Source: Candidatus Obscuribacterales bacterium (lineage in GTDB: Bacteria > Cyanobacteriota > Vampirovibrionia > Obscuribacterales > Obscuribacteraceae). From it: a stretch of DNA of 64,000 nucleotides. The position numbers were made by a program, and so were the translations under genes. The notes under the pieces were generated by a model. That model searched no databases. It was not told where the DNA came from and worked only from the letters and a program-made list of their open reading frames with translations. The DNA lies in NCBI GenBank assembly GCA_031292355.1, contig JARLHI010000080.1, forward strand, positions 172,058 to 236,057. The letters are read 5' to 3'. This document shows, piece after piece, positions 9,259 through 16,972 of the stretch; within the stretch, counting starts at the first letter, position 1, and the number at the start of each line of letters is the position of its first letter.

Positions 9259-9318
9259 AAAGCGTTATCAATTCGTTCTCTCCAGTGATTCGGAGAAATC
9301 ATTGATAACGCTTTTGAG
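9259..9318. terminator. Long stem-loop, probable terminator
   Basis: AAAGCGTTATCAAT (9259-9272) is followed by its exact reverse complement at 9301-9314. A second inner 5-bp stem (TCTCC/GGAGA) lies inside the loop. The right arm runs into TTTTGAGTCTTT. It lies 31 bases after the small secreted-protein gene and probably ends its transcript; the T-run is short. Confidence 0.5.
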
Positions 9319-9431
9319 TCTTTCACATCAATGACAACCTAAAAACGACCGTTTACTCTGAAGTAATGCCGCACCGACATTGCTAGAATAAGGCTTTGTT
9401 CCTGCTCACGCGGTAATACAGAGGTGTTGAC

Positions 9432-11606
9432 TTGGCCCAAATAGACCATGCTGCAAATGAAGCCAAAATAGTAAAAGCCAACAGACTGCTAAATGAAACC
9501 AGCACCTATTTGCAGCAGCACGCGATGAACCCTGTGGACTGGTATCCGTGGAACCAGGAAGCGCTTGAAAGAGCGAAGAAGGAAAACAAACCAATATTGC
9601 TATCTATTGGCTACGCAGCTTGCCACTGGTGCCATGTCATGGCTCATGAGTCATTTGAGGACGAACAAACGGCCAGCTTAATGAATGAACATTTTGTCAA
9701 TATCAAAGTCGATCGAGAAGAACGAACTGATCTTGACGAAATTTATATGAAAGCCGTGCAAATGATGACCGGTCATGGTGGCTGGCCAATGACCGTGTTT
9801 TTGACACCGGAACTCAAACCGTTTTATGGTGGCACTTATTTCCCACCAACTGATCGACATGGACTGCCGGCCTTTAAATCGCTGCTTAAAGCGCTATCTG
9901 TTGCCTGGACAGAACAAAACGCAGACATTACACAAAGCGCAGATGAGCTGACTGAGCATCTAAAAGCTCTGGACAAAATCAGTCAAAATCAATCAAGTGA
10001 AAATTTAGTCAACATTGATACGCTTGGTCTTGCCTGCGCAAAACTTTTAGAATCGTTCGACAAAGTCTGGGGCGGATTTGGCAATGCGCCAAAATTTCCG
10101 CACACAATGACATTAGCGTTGATCATGCGGAATTTGCACGCCCAACCAGAAAGCGCAATGTTTAATCAATGCCGCCAGCTGATCGAAACATCACTCAATC
10201 GTATGGCCTATGGTGGCATGCACGATCAAATCGGTGGTGGATTTGCTCGTTATTCAGTCGATCGACAGTGGCTCATTCCCCATTTTGAAAAAATGCTTTA
10301 TGACAACGCGCTGCTCGCAAAAGTCTACCTGGACGGATATCAACTTTTTGGCAGGGACTACTGGAAGCGTGTGGCAACGGGCATATTCGATTTCATCTTA
10401 AATGAGCTCAGCACCATTGAAGGTGCTTTCTATTCCAGCCTTGATGCCGACAGCGAAGGAGAAGAAGGCAAGTTTTATGTTTGGTCTGAAAAGGAACTGC
10501 AAAAGTACTTGAGTGCCGATGAATTTGCCTTTATCGTCAAAACTTTTGGTATCACTGCAAATGGCAATTTCGAGCACAATACAAATGCCCTTCATCTACC
10601 AGAAGGACCGGAAAAAGCGGCCGCGGCTGCACAATTGAGCGTAGACGAATTCTGGAACAAGCTTGTCCCAATTTCCGCCAAACTGCTAAAAATTCGCAAT
10701 CAGAGAATTCGACCTGGACTTGACGAAAAAGTGCTGACTAGCTGGAATAGTTTAATGATAAGCGCTTTCGTCAGCGGTTACAAAGTCATAGGCGAGCGCA
10801 AATATTTTGAGGTGGCAAAAACTGCCGCTCAATTCATTCTCGACAACTTATATAGAGACGGACAACTTCTGCGCACCTGGGGTAAGGGTCAGGCCAAGCT
10901 GGCCGGCTGTTTGGACGACTACACATACTTTATTGATGCGCTCTGCGATCTCTCCTCGGTCGACAGCGATCCGCGCTGGCTAACGACTGCAACATCTTTA
11001 GCCGATGTAATGCTCGAACAATTCTGGGACGAGTCGGGTAACGGTATGTATTTCACTCCGCACCTCTACGAAGTATTACTGACCAGAACACGCAACTATA
11101 CAGACGGTGCTATACCATCAGGCACATCCACAGCCGCTTTTGTTCTGGAGAAATTGAGTCGCATCACCGGCAAGCAACTCTATGCGGATAAAGCAAAAAT
11201 TTTGATCGACCTATATGCGTCTCCCGCTCGCACCTACCCGGATCAATTTTCAAATTTGTTATGCGCCATGGATTTCCACTTATCAAAACCATGTGAAATT
11301 GTGATACTGCAAGACTCAAGCCGAGGTAAAGATGAACTAACAGCTGAAATAGACGCCTGCAATAAAATTATCAACCAAACATTCTCACCAAACACAACAG
11401 TCATTTTCGATACATTCGACGGTGATAAATCAGATAGCAATTTAAATGTCCTGCTTAAGAAACAAAACAATTTGACATCGCCATTGCTAGAGGCGCGGAC
11501 TGTTAAAGGCAAGCCGCTTGCGATTTACATCTGTGAAAACTTTGCTTGCCAGAATCCAGTTTTTTCAATCGAAGATTTTGCCGCACAAATGCAAAAGCAG
11601 TATTAA
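9432..11606 (+). CDS. Thioredoxin-domain protein of the DUF255/YyaL/SPATA20 family
   Basis: A 724-residue protein of the usual family length. The N-terminal thioredoxin-like domain (about 15-180) carries the family's CHWC motif at Cys64-Cys67 (YAACHWCHVM), with HGGWPMTVFLTP and GGTYFPP downstream. The remaining 500 residues form an (alpha/alpha)6-type barrel like cellobiose epimerases (LIPHFEKMLYDNA, ASLDADSEGEEGKFY-type motif, GGGFARYSVD). The exact reaction is not established for the family. The start is TTG with GAGGTG five bases upstream. The next gene starts 23 bases after its stop, suggesting an operon. Confidence 0.9.
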   Translation: MAQIDHAANEAKIVKANRLLNETSTYLQQHAMNPVDWYPWNQEALERAKKENKPILLSIGYAACHWCHVMAHESFEDEQTASLMNEHFVNIKVDREERTDLDEIYMKAVQMMTGHGGWPMTVFLTPELKPFYGGTYFPPTDRHGLPAFKSLLKALSVAWTEQNADITQSADELTEHLKALDKISQNQSSENLVNIDTLGLACAKLLESFDKVWGGFGNAPKFPHTMTLALIMRNLHAQPESAMFNQCRQLIETSLNRMAYGGMHDQIGGGFARYSVDRQWLIPHFEKMLYDNALLAKVYLDGYQLFGRDYWKRVATGIFDFILNELSTIEGAFYSSLDADSEGEEGKFYVWSEKELQKYLSADEFAFIVKTFGITANGNFEHNTNALHLPEGPEKAAAAAQLSVDEFWNKLVPISAKLLKIRNQRIRPGLDEKVLTSWNSLMISAFVSGYKVIGERKYFEVAKTAAQFILDNLYRDGQLLRTWGKGQAKLAGCLDDYTYFIDALCDLSSVDSDPRWLTTATSLADVMLEQFWDESGNGMYFTPHLYEVLLTRTRNYTDGAIPSGTSTAAFVLEKLSRITGKQLYADKAKILIDLYASPARTYPDQFSNLLCAMDFHLSKPCEIVILQDSSRGKDELTAEIDACNKIINQTFSPNTTVIFDTFDGDKSDSNLNVLLKKQNNLTSPLLEARTVKGKPLAIYICENFACQNPVFSIEDFAAQMQKQY

Positions 11607-11629
11607 GCTGGACGATAGAGGACCACTCT

Positions 11630-12337
11630 TTGAGCACATTTGTACTAGTACATGGAGCGTACCTCGGAGCCTGGTGCTTCGGACCACTAGCTTCTGTTTT
11701 GAACAAATTGGGCCATACTGCTATCACCTGTGATTTGCCCATTCAAGAGCCCCAGTCCGGCGCTTTACGTTATGCTGAAGTGGCACTACAGGCAATTGAA
11801 AGTGCCTTTATCGCCGACCAATCTCTGCAAAATTCTGAACTCATTTTTGTCGGACATTCAATGAGTGGAATGGTCATTCCTGCTATGCACGAAAGAATGC
11901 CGGCGAACCAGCTCGTTTTTCTCACTGCAGCGCTGCCTAAACCTGGACAGTGTTTCATGGAGCGAGCGCGCGGAGTTGAGTCTGACGTCTTTTTAACAAC
12001 TGGACAAATCAATCCGTACAACGATATCGAATGTGCCAAAAAGTACTGGTTTCACGATTGCCCCGAAGACGTCGCCGACTGGGCGGCTCCATTGATGCGC
12101 CAGCAACTCTCTTCGAGGATACTCACAGAAAAGTGCGTTTTCGACCATTTTCCCGATATCAAAATGACTTCGATTGTGGGTATGAAAGAGAGACTGCTTA
12201 ACCCTCAGTGGTCGATTCGCCTCAGTCGTGAGTTATTTAGCGCAGATCCGATAGAACTGCCATGCGGGCACTGTCCACAAGTTACGCACCCAGAGCAATT
12301 AGCTACAGTTCTGGATTCCCTCGCTCTAAAAAATTGA
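11630..12337 (+). CDS. Alpha/beta hydrolase (plant methylesterase-like)
   Basis: A 235-residue hydrolase that opens with FVLVHGAYLGAWCF (oxyanion-hole region), has the nucleophile elbow GHSMSG with Ser77, and ends with a GHCPQVTHPEQL segment supplying the catalytic histidine. Its short size and opening motif resemble the methylesterase/hydroxynitrile-lyase-like group. The substrate is unknown. The TTG start at 11630 has AGAGGA seven bases upstream. A longer frame beginning inside the previous gene (11546) is less likely. Confidence 0.85.
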   Translation: MSTFVLVHGAYLGAWCFGPLASVLNKLGHTAITCDLPIQEPQSGALRYAEVALQAIESAFIADQSLQNSELIFVGHSMSGMVIPAMHERMPANQLVFLTAALPKPGQCFMERARGVESDVFLTTGQINPYNDIECAKKYWFHDCPEDVADWAAPLMRQQLSSRILTEKCVFDHFPDIKMTSIVGMKERLLNPQWSIRLSRELFSADPIELPCGHCPQVTHPEQLATVLDSLALKN

Positions 12338-12349
12338 GTAAAAATTGCA

Positions 12350-13288
12350 GTGACAATAGCATCAACATTCATTTTTAAAGCGGCACTGTCGATGGTGATA
12401 GCCAGTCAGGTATGTTGTTCTCAAGGAAACATGACAGATGCTGAATTTGACAGATTTTGTGTCGAACGCCTCGATAGCGCGAAACTACTTACAAGCGAAG
12501 CCGCAGTTCTTATTGAACAGAATCGAAATCTGACGAACGAAATCAAACTTTGTCAAACTATCACCAGCCCGTCGGTCCCTTACAACAAATTTTCGGCAGT
12601 TTTAAGCGACTATCAAAATGCACGCAGTCTGTACTTAGATCACAGACAGCAATATGATTTGCATGTTAAAGAATTTCACCAGCAAGCAAGACCAGACAAT
12701 CGGGCTTTGCCACCACTTGCAGTACCAAATCTGAAACCGCTAGCAGTGGCCGCCGAAGATGCCTGCTCACAGTTACAACAATTCGAGCAACAACTGAAAA
12801 GCTCAGAAACTGAGCTCTGCAATATGATTCAAATTTTGCAAGCTGAAAAGGGCAAGATTCCGGAAGAGGCGTATTTTCAGAAGTGGTTGAACACTCAAAC
12901 AATGGCTACAAATGTACAAAGTGGAGCACTGCAATTTAACCGTGGAGTTACCACCAAGGGTGTCGATTCTTCTAACCGTATTCACGCTGCAACAGACGCC
13001 GCTAATGTTTCTGGTGACTACGTGCAATCCAAGAAAGTCTTTTCATTCGTTCAGACCGCCACAGAAATTGAAAATGAAGAAACCCGACGAGCGCATCTTC
13101 ATAGTACGTTAGCATCTCAATGTTTTATTTACATCAATGCTCTCAATCCAAATGCTCCTGGAGCCGATGGTTCAAGCACTATCACCGCCGATCAACTCGT
13201 GAAAGAGTCGAATGAATTGCAAACTGAATATGAGGCACTGCAGAGTAAATATTCTTCAATGCAAAATGCAAATCCCAGCCACGATTGA
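12350..13288 (+). CDS. Hypothetical secreted helical protein
   Basis: Not recognised. A 312-residue protein starting with GTG 12 bases after the hydrolase stop. The N-terminus has a hydrophobic export segment (residues 4-22) ending at two cysteines (VCCSQ), so it could be a signal peptide or a lipoprotein signal. The rest is predicted helical, Gln/Glu-rich with coiled-coil-like stretches around 45-160 and 280-305. The spacing suggests co-transcription with the hydrolase and DUF255 genes. Confidence 0.6.
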   Translation: MTIASTFIFKAALSMVIASQVCCSQGNMTDAEFDRFCVERLDSAKLLTSEAAVLIEQNRNLTNEIKLCQTITSPSVPYNKFSAVLSDYQNARSLYLDHRQQYDLHVKEFHQQARPDNRALPPLAVPNLKPLAVAAEDACSQLQQFEQQLKSSETELCNMIQILQAEKGKIPEEAYFQKWLNTQTMATNVQSGALQFNRGVTTKGVDSSNRIHAATDAANVSGDYVQSKKVFSFVQTATEIENEETRRAHLHSTLASQCFIYINALNPNAPGADGSSTITADQLVKESNELQTEYEALQSKYSSMQNANPSHD

Positions 13289-13312
13289 AGCGTCTCGTAA
13301 AGTCAGTTTTTC

Positions 13313-13654
13313 CTACGGCTTGCCTGATAGCTCTTGCATCACTTGCCCATAACGCCGCCCAAGGGCACCGCATACGATGTCGCAAATTTCATAAGTACTC
13401 TTGTCAGCAATACTGTAGTAAACGAACAACCCCTGACGTCGCTTCTGAACTAGCCCTTGTTCAGCTAAAACCGACAGGTGTTTACTGACGTTAGCTTGAT
13501 TCATGGCAGTTAATTCACATAACTCTTGCACTGAGCGCTCATCAGTAAATAAGTACTGCAACAACTGCAGACGCGATGCGTCCGACATTGCTCTAAAGCG
13601 AGCTGCTACAAGTTCCAGAGCTGCCCGTGATAACAGTTTTTTAGGCTCTTTCAT
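13313..13654 (-). CDS. ArsR-family transcriptional repressor
   Basis: A 113-residue winged-helix regulator with the typical ArsR core: SDASRLQLLQYL, the recognition helix NQANVSKHLSVLAEQGLV and a wing ending LFVYYSI. Cysteines are at 46, 91 and 95; one lies near helix 2-3 and two in the last helix (ICDIVC). Paired cysteines at comparable places sense persulfide in BigR/SqrR-type members, or metals in others. It is divergent from the rhodanese/CoA-disulfide reductase genes, with an inverted repeat in between, so it probably represses them. Confidence 0.88.
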   Translation of the reverse strand: MKEPKKLLSRAALELVAARFRAMSDASRLQLLQYLFTDERSVQELCELTAMNQANVSKHLSVLAEQGLVQKRRQGLFVYYSIADKSTYEICDIVCGALGRRYGQVMQELSGKP

Positions 13655-13701
13655 ACCTGAAAACTCGCTGATACTAAATCTCAGCTTACAACTACCTAGT
13701 C

Positions 13702-13756
13702 AAATAATCAATCATTCTATTGGCTGATTTACCATATAACCAGATAGTGATATAGT
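13702..13756 (+). promoter_or_regulatory. Putative ArsR operator and sulfur-module promoter
   Basis: AAATAATCAAT (13702-13712) and ATTGGCTGATTT (13719-13730) form an imperfect inverted repeat like ArsR-family operators. A promoter-like pair, TTTACC (13728-13733) and TATAGT (13751-13756) spaced 17 bases, overlaps its right edge and reads towards the rhodanese gene. Assignment is by pattern and position only. Confidence 0.45.
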
Positions 13757-13783
13757 TAATTCGTCCCCGAGGAGATTTCCTAT

Positions 13784-14365
13784 ATGTCAGTTCAGCCGAA
13801 TTCTGTAAGTTGCCAGCTAATTAGCGCGGCAGACGTCGCAGCGCTCAATGGCCACGTTGTCCTTATAGACGTACGCAGTCCCATCGAATTTGAGACCGAA
13901 CACATAGACGGTTCTATAAATTTGCCACTGCCAGAACTTGATACCAGATTTGATGAAATTCCGCGAACAGGTCAGCTGGTGCTTATATGTCGCAGCGGCA
14001 AACGCGCTGAGCAAGGCGCCTACACCCTGCTGGGCAGAAACTTTCAGCCAAGCATCTTGGAAGGTGGCCTCCTTGCCTGGCGCAAAAGTGGGCAGAAGGT
14101 CAAGGAAGGGAAAAAAATGCTCTCAATCGAGCGGCAGATTCAGCTGGTCGTAGGTCCCGGAGTTTTGAGCGGAATATTTCTGGGAGTGTTCGTCAATCCA
14201 TGGTATTTGATAATTCCCACATTTTTCGGAGCCGGGCTGACTTTTGCAGGCTTAACAGGCACTTGCGCGCTCGGGCTTTTGCTGATGAGAGCACCATGGA
14301 ATCAATTACCGATGACCGTGAACTCTAAACCGTCAGACACGTCAAAAAGCAACTGCTGCGGTTAA
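13784..14365 (+). CDS. Rhodanese domain fused to DUF2892-like membrane domain (YgaP-like)
   Basis: A 193-residue protein. Residues 10-105 form a rhodanese (sulfurtransferase) domain with catalytic Cys69 in the loop CRSGKRA. Residues 113-172 form a DUF2892-type two-helix membrane domain, as in E. coli YgaP. The C-terminus ends with a Cys-Cys-Gly that could carry sulfur or bind metal. It probably handles persulfide sulfur at the inner membrane. GAGGAG lies about nine bases before the ATG. First gene of the operon with the CoA-disulfide reductase homologue, divergent from the ArsR repressor. Confidence 0.88.
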   Translation: MSVQPNSVSCQLISAADVAALNGHVVLIDVRSPIEFETEHIDGSINLPLPELDTRFDEIPRTGQLVLICRSGKRAEQGAYTLLGRNFQPSILEGGLLAWRKSGQKVKEGKKMLSIERQIQLVVGPGVLSGIFLGVFVNPWYLIIPTFFGAGLTFAGLTGTCALGLLLMRAPWNQLPMTVNSKPSDTSKSNCCG

Positions 14366-14408
14366 TCAGGTCCACACCCAGGATATTCAATTGAAAGGAG
14401 AGAGATTG

Positions 14409-16181
14409 ATGCTTGCAAATTCTAAGCCAACGCTAAAGAAAATCGTCATCGTTGGTGGTGTCGCTGGTGGAATGAGTGCCGCTGCAAGAGCGCGCCGACT
14501 TTCCGAGAAATCGGAAATCATCGTGCTGGAAAGAAGTGGGTACGTGTCATACGCAAATTGTGGGCTGCCCTACTTTCTTGGTGGTGAGATAGAGTCCAGA
14601 GAAGACCTCGTAGTGCAAACGCCAGCTTCATTGTTGAACAGGTTCAACCTGGATATACGGGTGCACCATGAAGTCGCTGAAATAGATGCAAAAGCTAAGC
14701 AAGTATCGATAAAAAATCTCACCACCGGTAATACCTATCGGGAAAGCTATGATGATTTGATCCTGTCAACTGGCGCCTCTCCCATTAGACCAAGGGTGAA
14801 AGGCATCGATTCAGCCGGTGTGTTCGCACTGCGCAGTATCGAAGATGTAGACTCGATTCAATCCTGGTTGGATACCCAGAAGCCTCGCAGGGCCGTTATT
14901 GCAGGCGGTGGCTTTATCGGGCTGGAGATGGCAGAACAACTGACACGCAAAGGTCTATCGGTCACGCTTATCGATAGCAAGGATCAGGTACTGGCACCAA
15001 TTGATCCTGAGATGGCCGCCCATGCTCACAGTGAATTGCGTAAGCACGGAGTCAAGCTTGTGCTTGGCGCGCCGATTTCAGCCTTCCTCGCACCAGAAGA
15101 AAAAGTCTCATCGGTTGCCGATACACCAAAATCGTGTTGGGTATTAGCTGGTGACAATGCCCCCGTGCCTGCCGACATTGTTATTCTCGGTCTCGGTATA
15201 AGACCGGAAGTAAGTCTTGCACGCAAAGCCGGACTAGTGATCGGCAAGCAAGGCGGAATCAGGGTTAACGAAAAACTTCAAACCAGCTCACCGCATATTT
15301 GGGCAGTCGGAGACGCCATTGAAGTGCACCATCCTCTCAGTGGTGAATGGACATTAATTGCCCTTGGAGGTCCTGCCAATCGGCAAGGACGCATCGCCGC
15401 CAATAATATCCTTGGAGCATCCGACGCCTATTGCGGAACTATTGGCACCGCCGTTCTTAGAATTTTTGATCTTACTGTCGCATCTGTCGGGCTAAATGAA
15501 GGACAGTTAAAAACAAGCACAATTCCTTATGAATTGGTATACGTGCATCCGACCAATCATGCAAGTTATTATCCTGGTGCTGCGCGGCTTGACATGAAGG
15601 TCCTCTTCCACAAGGAAACGGGCGTGTTGCTTGGCGCACAGGTGATCGGCAAAGATGGTACTGACAAACGGATTGATGTCCTTGCTACTGCAATCAAAGC
15701 GCATATGACCATTCGCGATATCGCGGAGCTGGAGCTTGCATATGCTCCGCCATTTGGTTCAGCTAAAGACCCCATCAATCTCGCGGGAATGACTGGCACG
15801 AACTTACTCGACGGATTCCTGGAGCAGGTGCATTACCATCAGATTGCCGCCTTAAGAGAAAGCGGAGTCTGTTTGATTGACGTTCGCTCGGATGAGGAAA
15901 GAGCGCGAGGATTTATTGATGGCAGCATTCACATTCCATTACCTGAACTGAGAAAACGATTATTAGAAATACCATCTGGAACAAACGTTGTGACGTATTG
16001 TCAAAGCGGCCAAAGATCTTACATAGCATATCGCGTGCTCAAGCAAAATGGATTCAACGTAAAAAACTTGTCCGGTGGCTACCTGACGTGGGCTTCGAAT
16101 TTGTCGGCGGATCAGAACGCACCGTTTGCACAAGGTCTGGCACCATCTGCAGTGGCGTCACATGGAGCGAACAAAGTATGA
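14409..16181 (+). CDS. CoA-disulfide reductase/rhodanese fusion (FAD-dependent)
   Basis: A 590-residue flavoprotein. The N-terminus has the FAD-binding GGVAGG motif (16-21) and the active-site Cys51 in SYANCGLPYF, diagnostic of CoA-disulfide reductases and NADH peroxidase relatives. A second nucleotide-binding motif is AGGGFIGLEMAE, and FAD contact is made by WAVGDAIE. A C-terminal rhodanese domain (about 480-565) carries Cys531 in CQSGQRS. Fused enzymes of this type reduce CoA-persulfides or disulfides with NAD(P)H. The ATG at 14409 follows AAGGAG by eight bases; a TTG at 14391 would place the ribosome-binding site inside the gene. Confidence 0.9.
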   Translation: MLANSKPTLKKIVIVGGVAGGMSAAARARRLSEKSEIIVLERSGYVSYANCGLPYFLGGEIESREDLVVQTPASLLNRFNLDIRVHHEVAEIDAKAKQVSIKNLTTGNTYRESYDDLILSTGASPIRPRVKGIDSAGVFALRSIEDVDSIQSWLDTQKPRRAVIAGGGFIGLEMAEQLTRKGLSVTLIDSKDQVLAPIDPEMAAHAHSELRKHGVKLVLGAPISAFLAPEEKVSSVADTPKSCWVLAGDNAPVPADIVILGLGIRPEVSLARKAGLVIGKQGGIRVNEKLQTSSPHIWAVGDAIEVHHPLSGEWTLIALGGPANRQGRIAANNILGASDAYCGTIGTAVLRIFDLTVASVGLNEGQLKTSTIPYELVYVHPTNHASYYPGAARLDMKVLFHKETGVLLGAQVIGKDGTDKRIDVLATAIKAHMTIRDIAELELAYAPPFGSAKDPINLAGMTGTNLLDGFLEQVHYHQIAALRESGVCLIDVRSDEERARGFIDGSIHIPLPELRKRLLEIPSGTNVVTYCQSGQRSYIAYRVLKQNGFNVKNLSGGYLTWASNLSADQNAPFAQGLAPSAVASHGANKV

Positions 16182-16212
16182 CCGCACACAATTAATTAGA
16201 CCTGCACAACTC

Positions 16213-16240
16213 TTGCACAAAAATCGCGTAATAATAGAAA
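16213..16240 (+). promoter_or_regulatory. Weak promoter-like pair before phosphatase gene
   Basis: TTGCAC (16213-16218) and TAGAAA (16235-16240) are separated by 16 bases, about 60 bases upstream of the phosphatase ATG. Pattern match only. Confidence 0.3.
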
Positions 16241-16300
16241 CGTAAATAAGCGATACTCAATGTCGAGCGCTACAACAAAATGCTGAGCAGGACTGGTTAA

Positions 16301-16972
16301 ATGCTAAACACAAACCCTTTATGGACGCCCAGTTTCTCGTCATTATTCATTGTTTTAGCATTGTTTTCCAATATTCTTTTTTCACCAGCCGCTCTTGCTC
16401 AAGACTCTGAGCAAGACACACCATTGACGGCGAGCATTACCAATTTTGAAGCAGTCACTCCTGGACTCTGGCGCGGTGGTGAACCGGATGAGAAGGGATT
16501 GCAGAACCTCGCTCAAAGTGGTGTCAGTACAATCATTGATCTAAGAATGTGGAATGGTGCCACCGACAAGGAGTCGAAATCAGCGAGCAAACTGGGATTG
16601 AAGTATGTTCGCATCCCTATGACGTACTGGGGACCATCTAGAGAAAGTGTCAGACAGTTTTTTGCCACGATTGCAGCCAACAGAGACGGTGTGACATTTG
16701 TACATTGCCATCAAGGTGCCGATCGTACAGGAACGCTGGTGGCGCTCTATAGAGTGCTGGTGCAAAAATGGGAGTATCCGCGCGTCTACAAGGAGATGCG
16801 TGCGCATCACTTTAAACCGTGGTTGTTTACTTTAAAGGAAAAAATCGAAACTAGCGCTTCTGCGGCTTATGTTCCTGAGAAAAGGCTGCTCGACCTTTTA
16901 GCGACGTGCAGTGGCACTATCGAGAAAACTCATGTTCATCAACCTGCAGTTTCCTTATCGCCGGGTACTTAA
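16301..16972 (+). CDS. Exported dual-specificity/tyrosine phosphatase
   Basis: A 223-residue protein with a signal peptide cleaved near AALA-QD (residue 33). The catalytic P-loop is HCHQGADRTG with Cys136 and Arg142, the CX5R signature of cysteine phosphatases. An upstream WRGGEPDEKGLQ segment resembles the DSP/atypical tyrosine phosphatase group (Siw14- or DSP3-like). Export implies an extracytoplasmic substrate, such as inositol phosphates or phosphoproteins; which one cannot be told. It converges on the next gene, and the two stop codons overlap by four bases. Confidence 0.85.
   Translation: MLNTNPLWTPSFSSLFIVLALFSNILFSPAALAQDSEQDTPLTASITNFEAVTPGLWRGGEPDEKGLQNLAQSGVSTIIDLRMWNGATDKESKSASKLGLKYVRIPMTYWGPSRESVRQFFATIAANRDGVTFVHCHQGADRTGTLVALYRVLVQKWEYPRVYKEMRAHHFKPWLFTLKEKIETSASAAYVPEKRLLDLLATCSGTIEKTHVHQPAVSLSPGT

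Noticed and set aside
16969..16972. Overlapping stop codons of convergent genes
   Set aside because: A four-base convergent overlap is common in compact genomes and not informative by itself.
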